The position numbers were made by a program, and so were the translations under genes. Below, one piece after another: positions 26,397 to 35,693 of a stretch of DNA of 64,000 nt. Numbering within the stretch: the stretch's first letter is position 1; each line of letters opens with the position of its first letter. The stretch comes from Enterococcus canis NBRC 100695 (GTDB lineage: Bacteria > Bacillota > Bacilli > Lactobacillales > Enterococcaceae). The notes beneath the pieces are model-generated. The model made no database searches, was not told the DNA's origin, and saw nothing but the letters and a program-made list of their open reading frames with translations. The stretch spans positions 62,001 to 126,000 of the forward strand of contig NZ_BCQJ01000004.1 in NCBI RefSeq assembly GCF_001544375.1. Direction: 5' to 3'.

Positions 26397-27572
26397 ATGA
26401 TGCATATTGTTATTGGAATAATTGGTTTATTGGTGGTTTTAGGGCTGGGTCTCTTGATCAGTACTGATCGGCAAAAAATTGCTTGGCGCCCGTTAGCTCT
26501 GATGCTTGTTTTACAAGCCGTGTTTGCGTTTATTTTATTACGGACGTCAGTAGGAACTAAAGTTGTAGGCTTTTTAGCAGATCAATTTGCGGCCTTATTA
26601 ACTTTTGCCCAGTCTGGTGTTAATTTTGTTTTTGCAGGCGTTGCCAATGAGGGGAGCGCGCCCTTCTTTCTCAGCGTGCTGATGCCCATCGTCTTCATTT
26701 CTGCAATCATTGGGATCTTACGCTATATCAAAGTACTGCCTTTTTTCATGAAATGGGTCGGGATCGGCCTTAGCAAAATCAACGGGATGGGGCAGTTGGA
26801 ATCCTATAACGGTATCGCTTCTGCTATCCTTGGTCAGTCGGAAGTTTTTATCTCGATTAAACGCGAACTGCCACGACTGACGGAAAAACGGCTGGTGACC
26901 ATGAGTATTTCCGCCATGTCGACAGTCTCCATGTCCATCGTTGGCTCCTATATGGCCTTGATTGAACCCCGTTATGTGATCACCGCTTTAGTGCTGAATT
27001 TGTTTGGTGGTTTTATTATCGCCTCTGTTGTAAACCCCTACGAGCCGGAAACCCAGCAGTTTGAAATCGAAGAAGAACAACAAACTTTCTTTCAAATGCT
27101 AGGGGAGTACATCTTAGATGGATTCCATGTTGCGGTAACTGTTGCCGCCATGCTGATTGGCTTTGTCGCCTTGATTGCCATGATCAATGCGATTTTCAGC
27201 GGTATCACCGGTTTCAGCTTCCAAGAATTGTTAGGTTATCTTTTCGCGCCTTTCGCCTTTTTAACCGGAATCCCTTGGAAAGAAGCGGTAGCTGCTGGCA
27301 GTCTAATGGCCACCAAGTTGGTAACCAATGAGTTTGTTGCTATGACAGAGCTAGCGCAAGGCAATTGGCATTTCAGTGAACGAACAACCGCAATCGTGTC
27401 CGTTTTTCTAGTTTCCTTTGCCAACTTCTCTTCCATCGGCATCATTTCGGGCGCTATGAAAGGTTTAAATGCCGAGAAGGGCAATCTCGTAGCCAAACAT
27501 GGTTTAAAAATCCTGCTAAGTGCTACTTTGGTCAGCTTTTTAAGCAGTATCATGACTGGTCTGTTGTTCTAA
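26397..27572 (+). CDS. NupC-type concentrative nucleoside transporter
   Basis: A 391-residue integral membrane protein of the CNT family, which imports nucleosides with protons or sodium. Hydrophobic helices cover most of the chain. Family motifs are visible: GMGQLESYNGIASAILGQSEVFI (with the substrate-binding Q and E), TVSMSIVGSYMALIEP, and ATKLVTNEFVAM followed by SFANFSSIGI near the C-terminus. An AAGGAG site lies 6 bases before the ATG at 26397; a second ATG follows directly. It stands alone between two hairpins, so it seems monocistronic. The nucleoside range cannot be deduced. Confidence 0.92.
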   Translation: MMHIVIGIIGLLVVLGLGLLISTDRQKIAWRPLALMLVLQAVFAFILLRTSVGTKVVGFLADQFAALLTFAQSGVNFVFAGVANEGSAPFFLSVLMPIVFISAIIGILRYIKVLPFFMKWVGIGLSKINGMGQLESYNGIASAILGQSEVFISIKRELPRLTEKRLVTMSISAMSTVSMSIVGSYMALIEPRYVITALVLNLFGGFIIASVVNPYEPETQQFEIEEEQQTFFQMLGEYILDGFHVAVTVAAMLIGFVALIAMINAIFSGITGFSFQELLGYLFAPFAFLTGIPWKEAVAAGSLMATKLVTNEFVAMTELAQGNWHFSERTTAIVSVFLVSFANFSSIGIISGAMKGLNAEKGNLVAKHGLKILLSATLVSFLSSIMTGLLF

Positions 27573-27587
27573 TCGGTATAAATTAAA

Positions 27588-27630
27588 TAAAAATGCCTCG
27601 GTTCCAACTTATTGGCTCCGAGGCATTTTT
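27588..27630. terminator. Bidirectional terminator after nupC-type gene
   Basis: AAAAATGCCTCGG (27589-27601) pairs perfectly with CCGAGGCATTTTT (27618-27630); it can serve both converging genes. Confidence 0.85.
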
Positions 27631-27665
27631 AGGTTGTAATTGTTTTAAGTAAATCCAATAAGCGG

Positions 27666-28424
27666 CTAATCTTCCAGTATCTGCGGTTGGAAGAATTCTG
27701 GCATATTCCCCCGGTAACGTAATGGCAACATATTCCGCTGTAAATCAAGATTTCCACGTTCGCTAATCGTAACGGCTGCTAAAAAAGTGCGCCAAACATC
27801 AGCTAACTGGTCCTCCGGCACTGCGTCAGGTGGTGTTACTTGCTCTAAGTAGCGAATGGTGCCAGCTTCCATAATACCTAGTTGTTGATGGGTATTATCA
27901 TAGATCATCACCTGCTCTTGCGGATAGCGCTGACTAAAATGCTGACATAAGGCTGGAAGCACTTGATGCACGGGATCGATTTGGCCAAACAGAACTTCTT
28001 GGCGATACTGAAAACGTAAAAAACCTTTATAAGCATGAACTTCGCGCCGAACAGCCTGACAACCCTTGGATAAAGCCAGAATATGCGGATGCCCTAAATG
28101 CTGAGGGAGGTGGGCGCCTGCCAACCCTAAGCTAACTGCTGTTAGCAATAGTCGTTCTTTCTCAGGTAGGCTTGCACAGAAAGCTTCCTGTAAAAACAAC
28201 CAGTTTTCCAGCCCTAATCGTATTTGTAACCTGTTGGCAATTTTATGTGCTCGGGCTTGGTCCGTTACTAGCCACTCTCCTGCGAAGACATTGTCGGCCT
28301 CTTGGGCAATCATAAACGGCTGATAGCCGCGGCTAAAGGCTTGATCCACAATCGTCAACCAGCCTAAAAAGGAACCATCGTAGTACCAGCATTCACTTTT
28401 TTCTGGCAGTTCATGTACTTTCAT
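27666..28424 (-). CDS. TIGR03915/DUF4130-like putative DNA repair partner protein
   Basis: A 252-residue protein that resembles the TIGR03915 (DUF4130) family, known as a partner of a radical-SAM protein and, in other bacteria, fused to a uracil-DNA-glycosylase-like domain. The family ending is present: LPLRYRGNMPEF near residue 237. The central region has the conserved YKGFLRFQYR and GQIDP pieces. There is no assigned activity. It overlaps the upstream radical-SAM gene by 14 bases and must be translated from the same message, which starts at an SOS-type promoter. The family name is from memory of motifs and was not searched. Confidence 0.82.
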   Translation of the reverse strand: MKVHELPEKSECWYYDGSFLGWLTIVDQAFSRGYQPFMIAQEADNVFAGEWLVTDQARAHKIANRLQIRLGLENWLFLQEAFCASLPEKERLLLTAVSLGLAGAHLPQHLGHPHILALSKGCQAVRREVHAYKGFLRFQYRQEVLFGQIDPVHQVLPALCQHFSQRYPQEQVMIYDNTHQQLGIMEAGTIRYLEQVTPPDAVPEDQLADVWRTFLAAVTISERGNLDLQRNMLPLRYRGNMPEFFQPQILED

Positions 28425-29712
28425 GAGGCACCTCTTCTAAGTAAGCCAGCTTCTCTGTATCAAAAAAAGATAATTGTTCCGCCGACGTTTGCGTATTCTG
28501 TTGCTGTAACGCCTGAAATTGCTTTTTAGAAATAAGTGATGCAATAATCCATTCTGGGTCTTTCGTTAAACCGATGGGCGTCTCTTTGTTACAGGAAACA
28601 AAATATTGCGCCCGCTTAATCACAACCCCCAGCTGCTTCAAGTCACTCAAATGTAAGCGATAATAGCGACGAGCTTTTAAAATATTTCGCGCACTTTTAG
28701 GGCCAATTCCAGGAATCCGCAAGAGTTGCTCCAAGGAAGCTGTCTGCACATCGACTGGAAAGTGTTCATAATGCTGGACCGCCCAGTTGGCTTTTGGATC
28801 TAAATAAAGATTAAAATGCGGCTTGTCTGCTGATAAGATTTCGTTTGCTCTAAAGCCATAGAAACGTAACAGCCAATCCGCTTGATACAAACGGTGTTCC
28901 CGCAAAAGTGGCGGCTTGGTCGTCACAGCCGGTAATAGTTGATCTTGATTAACGGGAATATAGGCTGAATAGTAAACACGTTTCAAGCCATAACGCTGAT
29001 AAAGTTTTTCTGAGATTGTCACGATCTCATAGTCACTTTCAGGCGAAGCACCAATAATCATTTGGGTCGATTGACCGGCCGGTACAAAACGCGGGCCTTT
29101 TCGTTGGACCAGTGGTTGCTGACTCTGCACAGCAATTTGTTTCATGGGTCGATACAATGCGTGCGGATCCTTATCTGGCGCCAGTTTTTCTAGACTGGCT
29201 TTTGAAGGCAACTCAATATTGACACTCATACGATCTGCTAGAAAGCCAAGTTCACTAATCAAGCACTCATCAGCACCTGGAATTGCCTTAACGTGAATAT
29301 AGCCCCGAAAACCTTTTTCTTCTCGCAGGATACGCAACGTTTTGATTAAAAGCTCACAGGTATAGTCGGCATTTTTGATGATGGCTGAACTAAGGAATAG
29401 CCCTTCGATATAATTCCGTTTATAAAAATCAATCGTCAAATCAGCAATTTCTTGTGGACTAAACGTTGCCCGCGGAATCTGATTGGAGCAGCGATTGATA
29501 CAATAGTGACAATCAAAGACACAAGCATTGGTCAATAATAGTTTTAATAAAGAGACACAGCGGCCATCAGCTGTAAAAGAGTGACAGATTCCGGAGGCCG
29601 CCGTGCTGCCAATCGTTCCGGACCGCGTATTTTCGGTGACACCACTACTAGCACAAGAAACGTCATACTTAGCCGCATCTGCTAAAATAGCGACTTTTTC
29701 TGCTAATTCCAT
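28411..29712 (-). CDS. Radical-SAM putative DNA modification/repair protein
   Basis: A 433-residue radical-SAM protein of the TIGR03916 type. The iron-sulfur ligands form CX3CX2C at C64, C68 and C71 (CVFDCHYC), with further conserved cysteines at 20, 43, 52 and 75. A helix-hairpin-helix DNA-binding element LLRIPGIGPKSARNIL lies near residue 335, as in DNA glycosylases and MutY-like enzymes. The N-terminus (LADAAKYDVSCASSG) is a family signature. Radical chemistry plus HhH suggests repair or modification of a DNA base, though the substrate is unknown. GAGGTG lies before the ATG. A LexA-type operator overlaps the transcription start, and the next gene overlaps by 14 bases. Confidence 0.87.
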   Translation of the reverse strand: MELAEKVAILADAAKYDVSCASSGVTENTRSGTIGSTAASGICHSFTADGRCVSLLKLLLTNACVFDCHYCINRCSNQIPRATFSPQEIADLTIDFYKRNYIEGLFLSSAIIKNADYTCELLIKTLRILREEKGFRGYIHVKAIPGADECLISELGFLADRMSVNIELPSKASLEKLAPDKDPHALYRPMKQIAVQSQQPLVQRKGPRFVPAGQSTQMIIGASPESDYEIVTISEKLYQRYGLKRVYYSAYIPVNQDQLLPAVTTKPPLLREHRLYQADWLLRFYGFRANEILSADKPHFNLYLDPKANWAVQHYEHFPVDVQTASLEQLLRIPGIGPKSARNILKARRYYRLHLSDLKQLGVVIKRAQYFVSCNKETPIGLTKDPEWIIASLISKKQFQALQQQNTQTSAEQLSFFDTEKLAYLEEVPHEST

Positions 29713-29732
29713 TTACTCACCTCATTTCAAAT

Positions 29733-29746
29733 CGAACGTATGTTCT
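29733..29746. promoter_or_regulatory. LexA/DinR (SOS) operator before the radical-SAM gene
   Basis: CGAACGTATGTTCT matches the Bacillus DinR consensus CGAACRNRYGTTYC at 13 of 14 positions with a perfect GAAC-N4-GTTC core. It lies just downstream of the -10 (29748-29753), over the predicted transcription start, the usual place for a repressor. Confidence 0.75.
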
Positions 29747-29747
29747 A

Positions 29748-29777
29748 ATTTTAACAGATGGTAGCTGCTTCTGTCAA
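29748..29777 (-). promoter_or_regulatory. Promoter of the radical-SAM operon
   Basis: A perfect TTGACA (29772-29777) and TAAAAT (29748-29753) are separated by 18 bases on the minus strand; TGT before the -10 extends it. This strong promoter would be silenced by LexA bound at 29733-29746. Confidence 0.75.
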
Positions 29778-29791
29778 AGTAACTTTTACCT

Positions 29792-29824
29792 AAAAAAAGC
29801 ATCACAGAATATTCTGTGATGCTT
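29792..29824 (-). terminator. Terminator of rny
   Basis: A perfect 14-bp palindrome (AAGCATCACAGAAT and its complement) is followed by a run of T on the minus strand, close behind the rny stop. Confidence 0.88.
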
Positions 29825-29829
29825 GGTAC

Positions 29830-31383
29830 TTATTTTGCATAATCTACTGCTCGCGTTTCGCGAATAACTGTCACTTTGATATGTCCTGGATAATCTAGTT
29901 CATCTTCGATTCGTTTTCGAATGTCGCGTACCAGACGTACAGCATCCATGTCACTGATTTCTTCCGGTTTCACCATTACGCGGACTTCACGACCTGCTTG
30001 TACGGCAAAACTAGATTCAACACCAGTAAAGCTGTTAGAGATATTTTCAAGATTTTCCAAACGACGAATATAGTTTTCTAAGGACTCACTACGGGCTCCT
30101 GGACGAGCTGCTGACAACGCATCAGCTGCCGCAACTAATACAGAGATTACGGAAGTTGCTTCCACATCACCATGGTGACTGGCAATCGCATTGATGACCA
30201 CTGGATTTTCTTTGTATTTAGCTGCCAATTCGGCCCCGATTTCTACGTGGGAACCTTCGATTTCATGATCAAGCGCCTTCCCAATATCGTGAAGAAGACC
30301 AGCTCGTTTTGCTAGCTGGATATCTTCGCCTAATTCAGCCGCCAAGATACCAGATAATTTCGCAACTTCAATCGAATGGTTCAAGACATTTTGACCGTAA
30401 CTAGTACGGAAGCGTAAGCGTCCTAAGATTTTGATCAAATCAGGATGCAAAGTATGCGCGCCTACTTCAAATGCTGCCTGTTCCCCATATTCACGGATCC
30501 GTTCATCCATTTCTTTACGTGATTTCTCAACTGTTTCTTCGATTCGGGCAGGATGGATACGACCATCTTGAATCAGTTTTTCCAATGTCATCCGCGCAAT
30601 TTCACGGCGAATTGGGTCAAATCCGGACAATACTACTGCTTCCGGTGTATCATCAATGATCAGATCGATCCCTGTTAAGGTTTCCAGTGTACGGATGTTA
30701 CGGCCTTCACGACCGATAATCCGACCTTTCATCTCATCATTTGGCAGTGTTACGACAGAGACGGTTGTTTCAGAAACTTGATCGGCGGCACAACGTTGGA
30801 TAGCCAGTGACAACAGATTTTTCGCTTTGCGATCTGCTTCTTCTTTGGCGCGTTGTTCCGATTCTTTCACCATTAGCGTCAACTCGTGGTTCAATTCTTC
30901 TTCAGTTGTCTTCATGATGATATCGCGAGCTTCCTCTTTAGGTAGCGCAGCGACCCGTTCTAACTCTTGTTGCTCTTGTTCAATGAGTTTTTCAACTTCT
31001 TTTTCCCGCTCTTCAAGTAACTGTTGTCTTGAACCAAGTTTTGTTTCTTTGTCCTCTAACGAATGTTCTCGTTTTTCCAAAGAATCATCTTTACGATCCA
31101 ACGTTTGTTCCCGTTGGAGCAACCGATTTTCTTGGCCTTTTAATTCAAGTCTGCTCTCTTTCAGCTCACTTTCAATCTCTGAACGATACTTCTGATTTTC
31201 TTCTTTAGCCTCTAACAAAGCTTCTTTTTTCAGTGTTTCTGCCTCTTTTTTCGCAGAAGTTAAAATACCTTCTGCCGAAAGTTTTGCCCCATCAATTTCT
31301 TTAGTATGACGAGTTTTGGCAACCACAAACCCTAAAATCAGACCGACAATTAAACCGATAGCGAGGAGAATTGATTGCGTCAT
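29830..31383 (-). CDS. rny: Ribonuclease Y
   Basis: A 517-residue membrane-anchored endoribonuclease that starts mRNA decay. An N-terminal membrane helix ([17 protein letters not shown], about 4-20) is followed by a long charged coiled coil to about residue 190. The KH domain has [11 protein letters not shown], and the HD domain contains the catalytic pair in [13 protein letters not shown] place the start at 31383 because GGAGGTGG lies about 6 bases upstream and the protein then begins MTQSILL, as in relatives; a longer frame reaches 31452 without a ribosome site. It lies downstream of recA on the same strand, a standard Firmicute order. Confidence 0.96.
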   Translation of the reverse strand: MTQSILLAIGLIVGLILGFVVAKTRHTKEIDGAKLSAEGILTSAKKEAETLKKEALLEAKEENQKYRSEIESELKESRLELKGQENRLLQREQTLDRKDDSLEKREHSLEDKETKLGSRQQLLEEREKEVEKLIEQEQQELERVAALPKEEARDIIMKTTEEELNHELTLMVKESEQRAKEEADRKAKNLLSLAIQRCAADQVSETTVSVVTLPNDEMKGRIIGREGRNIRTLETLTGIDLIIDDTPEAVVLSGFDPIRREIARMTLEKLIQDGRIHPARIEETVEKSRKEMDERIREYGEQAAFEVGAHTLHPDLIKILGRLRFRTSYGQNVLNHSIEVAKLSGILAAELGEDIQLAKRAGLLHDIGKALDHEIEGSHVEIGAELAAKYKENPVVINAIASHHGDVEATSVISVLVAAADALSAARPGARSESLENYIRRLENLENISNSFTGVESSFAVQAGREVRVMVKPEEISDMDAVRLVRDIRKRIEDELDYPGHIKVTVIRETRAVDYAK

Positions 31384-31574
31384 TGAATCCACCTCCAAAC
31401 TATCTAATTTTTTTGTTATTTTGTAGTTTTTTTGATAAAAAACATTCACCATAAATTATCAATATGCCTACTTGCATATATGTGCAATCGCACAACTTTA
31501 TTCTAATGTTTTGGCTCCTACGTGTCAACTTAAAATAGACCGGATGAAAAAGCTTCCAACTTTGTAGATAACAG

Positions 31575-31604
31575 AAAGACCATCGTTTTATAACGATGGT
31601 CTTT
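31575..31604 (-). terminator. Terminator of recA
   Basis: A perfect 13-bp stem (AAAGACCATCGTT and its complement, loop of 4) lies 6 bases after the recA stop. The T-tract is short (TTTC), so some read-through toward rny is possible. Confidence 0.65.
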
Positions 31605-31609
31605 GAGAG

Positions 31610-32650
31610 TTATTCATCTAATGGCAATTCTTCTTGGCCTTCTTCAACTAAGGTTTGACCATCCCCGATTCCATAAGCATCTCGTACAAGATGGCTAATC
31701 TCAGCCATCATCTCTGGATGATCATGGATATAGGTCTTAGCATTTTCACGACCTTGGCCGATCCGTTCCTCTTTATAGCCGTACCAAGCACCGCTCTTAT
31801 CGACGATGTCTTTTTCAACTGCCATATCCAGCAATTCACCTTCTTGAGAAATCCCTTGGCCATACATAATATCAACTTCTGCAATTTTGAAAGGTGGTGC
31901 TACTTTATTTTTTACGACTTTGATCTTCGTCCGGTTCCCAACAATATCGGTTCCTTGTTTCAATTGTTCGGCACGACGAACTTCTAAGCGAACTGTTGCA
32001 TAGAATTTCAATGCGCGACCGCCAGGTGTCGTTTCGGGATTACCAAACATTACGCCGACTTTTTCACGAATTTGGTTGATAAAAATCGCGATTGTTTTCG
32101 TTTTATTAATGGACCCAGACAATTTCCGCAATGCTTGCGACATTAGTCGAGCTTGCAGACCCACGTGGGTATCACCCATCTCGCCTTCGATTTCGGCTCT
32201 TGGTACTAAGGCCGCTACCGAGTCAATAACCACGATGTCAATGGCACCACTGGAAACCAACGCATCTGCGATTTCTAAGCCTTGTTCACCAGTATCTGGT
32301 TGTGATAGTAATAGTTCATCAATATTTACGCCTAATTTTTGCGCGTATTGAGGATCTAAGGCGTGTTCGGCATCAATGAAGGCTGCCGTACCGCCATTTT
32401 TTTGAACTTCAGCGATTGCATGCAACGCCACTGTCGTTTTACCAGAACTTTCTGGTCCGTAAACTTCTACAATCCGTCCTCGTGGATAGCCACCAACGCC
32501 TAATGCCACATCCAATGCTAAACTGCCACTTGGGATAACGGAGATCTGTTGATCGACCTTTTCACCCAGTTTCATGATAGAACCTTTACCAAAATTCTTT
32601 TCTATTTTTTTTAACGCAGCGTCTAACGCTACTTTACGATCATCAGCCAA
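31610..32650 (-). CDS. recA: DNA recombinase RecA
   Basis: A 346-residue RecA, which coats single-stranded DNA, drives homologous recombination and triggers LexA self-cleavage. Walker A is GPESSGKT, and the loop region [20 protein letters not shown] and the acidic C-terminus are typical. The start is TTG at 32650, since AAGGAGG lies 8 bases upstream and the protein then begins [10 protein letters not shown] exactly like relatives that use ATG; upstream in-frame codons lack a ribosome site. A promoter at 32702-32730 and a LexA-like site at 32739-32752 precede it, so SOS induction is expected. Confidence 0.97.
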   Translation of the reverse strand: MADDRKVALDAALKKIEKNFGKGSIMKLGEKVDQQISVIPSGSLALDVALGVGGYPRGRIVEVYGPESSGKTTVALHAIAEVQKNGGTAAFIDAEHALDPQYAQKLGVNIDELLLSQPDTGEQGLEIADALVSSGAIDIVVIDSVAALVPRAEIEGEMGDTHVGLQARLMSQALRKLSGSINKTKTIAIFINQIREKVGVMFGNPETTPGGRALKFYATVRLEVRRAEQLKQGTDIVGNRTKIKVVKNKVAPPFKIAEVDIMYGQGISQEGELLDMAVEKDIVDKSGAWYGYKEERIGQGRENAKTYIHDHPEMMAEISHLVRDAYGIGDGQTLVEEGQEELPLDE

Positions 32651-32701
32651 TGATGTATCCTCCTTAGATTTCTGTGTCAATACGTCATATTCAGTAAACA
32701 T

Positions 32702-32730
32702 ATCATACTTTTTTTTGAGATAAAAAGCAA
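32702..32730 (-). promoter_or_regulatory. Promoter of recA
   Basis: TTGCTT (32725-32730) and TATGAT (32702-32707) are separated by exactly 17 bases on the minus strand, giving a leader of about 45 bases before the TTG start. Confidence 0.65.
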
Positions 32731-32738
32731 GCGAAAAC

Positions 32739-32752
32739 CGAACAAACATTCG
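32739..32752. promoter_or_regulatory. LexA/DinR-like operator upstream of recA
   Basis: CGAACAAACATTCG keeps the CGAAC...TTCG ends with one change in the GAAC-N4-GTTC core (GTTC to ATTC). It ends 8 bases upstream of the -35 and lies between the cinA stop and the recA promoter. Confidence 0.6.
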
Positions 32753-32758
32753 TATTTT

Positions 32759-33991
32759 TTATTTTTGTCGTCGAACCATATCTAAGCCCTTCATAACCGC
32801 ACTATGGCGAATATACGCTCGGTCGCGATTGAAATGGCATAACTCGGCCCTCACCCCTTGCTGAGAAGCCACTGCGATCCAAACTGTGCCCGCCGGTTTG
32901 CCTTCTAACGGCTCCGGACCAGCTACGCCTGTAAAGGCTACTGCCAAATCGGTATGGGCTTTTTCGCGGGCTTGCTGGGCCATAGCTTTAGCGCAAGCCT
33001 CACTGACGGCGCCGTGTATTTCAATCAACTGTGGGTCAATGTCTAAAAAGGCCATTTTAGTGGCCGCCGAGTAGGTGACAAAGCCACCTGGAAAAACACT
33101 TGATACTCCAGGTACGTCCCCTAAGGTACTTTGGAAGAGTCCGGCCGTCAGGCTTTCTGCTGCAGTGATAGTTTGGCCGGCCGCCTGCAACTGTGCTACT
33201 ACGACTTGTGCCAGTGTAGTCGTCTCCCCCTCACCATAATAGTACTGACCTAAGCGCGCTAAAATCTCCTCTATTACTGGTTGTAATAGCTGATTAGCTA
33301 CCGACTCATCCGAGGCTTTAGCCGTCAGCCTTAAAGTCACTTCATTCGGTTTAGCGTAAGGGGCAATGGTTGGATTGGTTTGCCCAGCAATCAAATCAGC
33401 CAATTCAGTGACTAACTGAGATTCGCCGATTCCATAAAATCGTAGAACGCGCGATACTATCCGTTCCTGCACAGGCGAAAGTGCCGTTAGCAGCGGTCGC
33501 GCTGCTAGTCGAAACATTGGCTGTAATTCGCTAGGCGGACCGGGCAAAAGCAAATAGTGGTGCTGTGCTACGGTAATAAAGCTGCCGCTTGCTAAACCAG
33601 TCGTATTTGCCAATGGTGTGCCACCTGAGATATAGAGCGTCTGTAACAGATTATTCTCCGTCATCCTTCGTCCAGAAAAAGTGAAGTGTTGCTCCATTTT
33701 CTTTAAACCTTGCTGATCCTGTACTAAATCGCGGCCTAGATGCGTTGCCACTACTTGCTTAGTCAAGTCATCCTCTGTTGGTCCTAAGCCGCCACACAGA
33801 ACTAAAAGCTCACTACGCTGTTCCGCCTCCGTAATGAGTTCCGCTAGACGTTGGGGATTATCTCCTACGACCGTTTGATAGTAGACTTCAATCCCCAGGT
33901 CGGCTAATTCCTCCGCTAAAAATGCTGCATTTGTGTTAATGACCTGCCCCAGTAACAGTTCCGTTCCTACCGCGATAATTTCCGCCTTCAT
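32759..33991 (-). CDS. cinA: CinA-family competence/damage-inducible protein
   Basis: A 410-residue two-domain protein. Residues 1 to about 170 are the MoaB/MogA-like domain ([31 protein letters not shown]), which in relatives has ADP-ribose pyrophosphatase activity. The C-terminal CinA domain ([34 protein letters not shown]) matches the nicotinamide mononucleotide deamidase PncC. In streptococci cinA and recA form one competence operon. Here recA follows by about 100 bases with its own promoter, so both joint and separate expression are possible. A GAGGGA site precedes the ATG, and an extended -10 (TGTTAAAAT, near 34031) lies upstream. Confidence 0.93.
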   Translation of the reverse strand: MKAEIIAVGTELLLGQVINTNAAFLAEELADLGIEVYYQTVVGDNPQRLAELITEAEQRSELLVLCGGLGPTEDDLTKQVVATHLGRDLVQDQQGLKKMEQHFTFSGRRMTENNLLQTLYISGGTPLANTTGLASGSFITVAQHHYLLLPGPPSELQPMFRLAARPLLTALSPVQERIVSRVLRFYGIGESQLVTELADLIAGQTNPTIAPYAKPNEVTLRLTAKASDESVANQLLQPVIEEILARLGQYYYGEGETTTLAQVVVAQLQAAGQTITAAESLTAGLFQSTLGDVPGVSSVFPGGFVTYSAATKMAFLDIDPQLIEIHGAVSEACAKAMAQQAREKAHTDLAVAFTGVAGPEPLEGKPAGTVWIAVASQQGVRAELCHFNRDRAYIRHSAVMKGLDMVRRQK

Positions 33992-34133
33992 ATTTAATCC
34001 CTCTTATCTTTAATTACGTCTTATGGCTTTATTTTAACACACTCTTTTTTCAGAAAGCTCTTCACGCTTCTGGACAAGCGAACAGTATGATCTTAACGCC
34101 TTTGCCACCGTCCTCACAATCTTCTTGAAAATT

Positions 34134-34162
34134 AAAAAAGGACACGATTTTCATCGTATCCT
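34134..34162 (-). terminator. Terminator of pgsA
   Basis: A 10-bp stem (AGGATACGAT with ATCGTGTCCT, one G-U pair, loop GAAA) followed by TTTTT on the minus strand closes the yfmF-to-pgsA operon. Confidence 0.85.
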
Positions 34163-34168
34163 CAAGCC

Positions 34169-34747
34169 TTACATAGAGCCTTTAAAAACAGCAGCATTTT
34201 TCACAAAATAGTCCACGCCAGAATAGATTGTAAAAATCAAACATAGGTACAGCATAATTTGTGCTACCGGCCAACCAAGAGCTGCAAATGGAATATTATT
34301 GATAAACAATAAGATAATAGCAACCATTTGAGTCGCTGTTTTAACTTTACCCGGCCAAGCTGCAGCCATTACTTCACCATGTTCAACCAGTAGTAGGCGC
34401 AAACCTGTAACTGCTAGTTCGCGGCAGACAATAATCGCTGCTACCCAAGCTGGGACAGAGCCTTGACCTACTAAAATGATGAAAGCCGTCATAACCAGCA
34501 TTTTATCTGCCAACGGATCGGCGAACTTGCCAAAATTAGTTACTAGCCCACGTGAACGCGCAATCTTGCCATCTAACCAATCTGTAATACTTGCAACAGC
34601 AAAAATAATTGCTCCAATAAGTTGCGTCACCTCAACATCTGTTCCAAGCATCGTCAGTGTTCCCCAAGCTAACGGTGCGGACACAACGATTACAAATAAC
34701 GGGATCATACAGATACGGATGACCGTCAGTTTATTTGGTAGGTTCAT
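34169..34747 (-). CDS. pgsA: CDP-diacylglycerol-glycerol-3-phosphate 3-phosphatidyltransferase
   Basis: A 192-residue membrane enzyme making phosphatidylglycerol phosphate, the first step to phosphatidylglycerol and cardiolipin. The CDP-alcohol phosphotransferase signature DGX2ARX8GX3DX3D is complete (DGKIARSRGLVTNFGKFADPLAD). Several hydrophobic helices flank it. It follows rodZ by about 30 bases in the same operon and is the last gene before a strong terminator. Changes in this gene are known to affect daptomycin response in enterococci and staphylococci; no unusual residue stands out here. Confidence 0.95.
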   Translation of the reverse strand: MNLPNKLTVIRICMIPLFVIVVSAPLAWGTLTMLGTDVEVTQLIGAIIFAVASITDWLDGKIARSRGLVTNFGKFADPLADKMLVMTAFIILVGQGSVPAWVAAIIVCRELAVTGLRLLLVEHGEVMAAAWPGKVKTATQMVAIILLFINNIPFAALGWPVAQIMLYLCLIFTIYSGVDYFVKNAAVFKGSM

Positions 34748-34777
34748 ATTTATTCTCCCTTCAATCTTACGCCAGCT

Positions 34778-35668
34778 CTAAGACTTCGCATAGGCAATAG
34801 AAAAATGCAGATCCCATAATGTCGCCCCCAGATTATCTGGGTTGAATGCTAATTTTTCTTTATTGAGCTGCACTGAAACACTTGGTGCATAACCAATTCG
34901 GATGCGTACGTCTTTGGCACCCTTCGGTAATTTAACATCGGTGGTTTCCCCAGACTCAATCGTTTTATCGAATACTGAGGCTTCGTCTACGTAGACACCC
35001 ACCCAACAGCGGCCGCCATCAACACTGGCAAAAGTCACTGTAATTGGGTCTTGGCTATCCTTCACCGCAATTTCTGTACTAGCGCTATTATTCGCACCCA
35101 CAACTGGATCGGCCAGGTCAAAGCTCATTTTAGGTGGTGCAGGTTTTTCGGAGCTTTGGGTGGTTTCAACAGTTGTGCTGGCGGTCGTTTCCGTTTGACT
35201 TTGACTGCTGCTTGCAACGGAACCTTCAACAGAAACGCTAGAAGGCTCTGTAATCAAAGGACTACTTTGCCGATCTTCCCAAGTCAGCCAAAAAACGACA
35301 GCAATAATGCTGATGGCAATGAGGGATAATAGCACGATAGGCAGTTTATTGGTCCATGTTTTAGATTCTTCATGTAGATTCTTACGAGATTCATGAACTT
35401 CCTCATAAACCGGCGTCGGTTCTGGTGTGACCGTTTTTCTTGGTTTGCCATCTAATTGGTCTAACAACTCTTCACTGTCGAGTCCCACCGCATTGGCATA
35501 TTGCTTAATAAAAGCCCGCACGTAAAAAGTCCCTGGCATCGTATCAAAACGATCTTCTTCCATGGCTTCTAAATAACGTTTTTGGATTTTGGTGATTTGT
35601 TGTAATTCGTCTAGCGACATTCTCCTGGCTTCTCGAGCCTGCCGCAGTTTCTCTCCGACACTTGACAC
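34778..35668 (-). CDS. rodZ: RodZ-like cell-shape protein (YmfM)
   Basis: A 296-residue protein with the RodZ layout. A cytoplasmic helix-turn-helix (GEKLRQAREARRMSLDELQQ) occupies residues 5-70. A membrane helix lies at about 109-130 (IVLLSLIAISIIAVVFWL). A Ser/Thr-rich linker (135-175) leads to an extracellular DUF4115-type domain. RodZ links MreB to the wall-synthesis machinery. The start is GTG at 35668 with GGAG about 10 bases upstream; no ATG is available in frame. It lies between ymfI and pgsA, the order found in Bacillus and other Firmicutes. Confidence 0.9.
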   Translation of the reverse strand: MSSVGEKLRQAREARRMSLDELQQITKIQKRYLEAMEEDRFDTMPGTFYVRAFIKQYANAVGLDSEELLDQLDGKPRKTVTPEPTPVYEEVHESRKNLHEESKTWTNKLPIVLLSLIAISIIAVVFWLTWEDRQSSPLITEPSSVSVEGSVASSSQSQTETTASTTVETTQSSEKPAPPKMSFDLADPVVGANNSASTEIAVKDSQDPITVTFASVDGGRCWVGVYVDEASVFDKTIESGETTDVKLPKGAKDVRIRIGYAPSVSVQLNKEKLAFNPDNLGATLWDLHFSIAYAKS

Positions 35669-35693
35669 GCGTCATCTACTCCAGTCTTTTAAA

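Noticed and set aside
32741-32760. TACGAATG on the minus strand upstream of recA resembling a streptococcal ComX (cin) box TACGAATA
   Set aside because: It overlaps the LexA-like palindrome, has one mismatch, and no matching box was found before coiA or cinA, so chance is likely.
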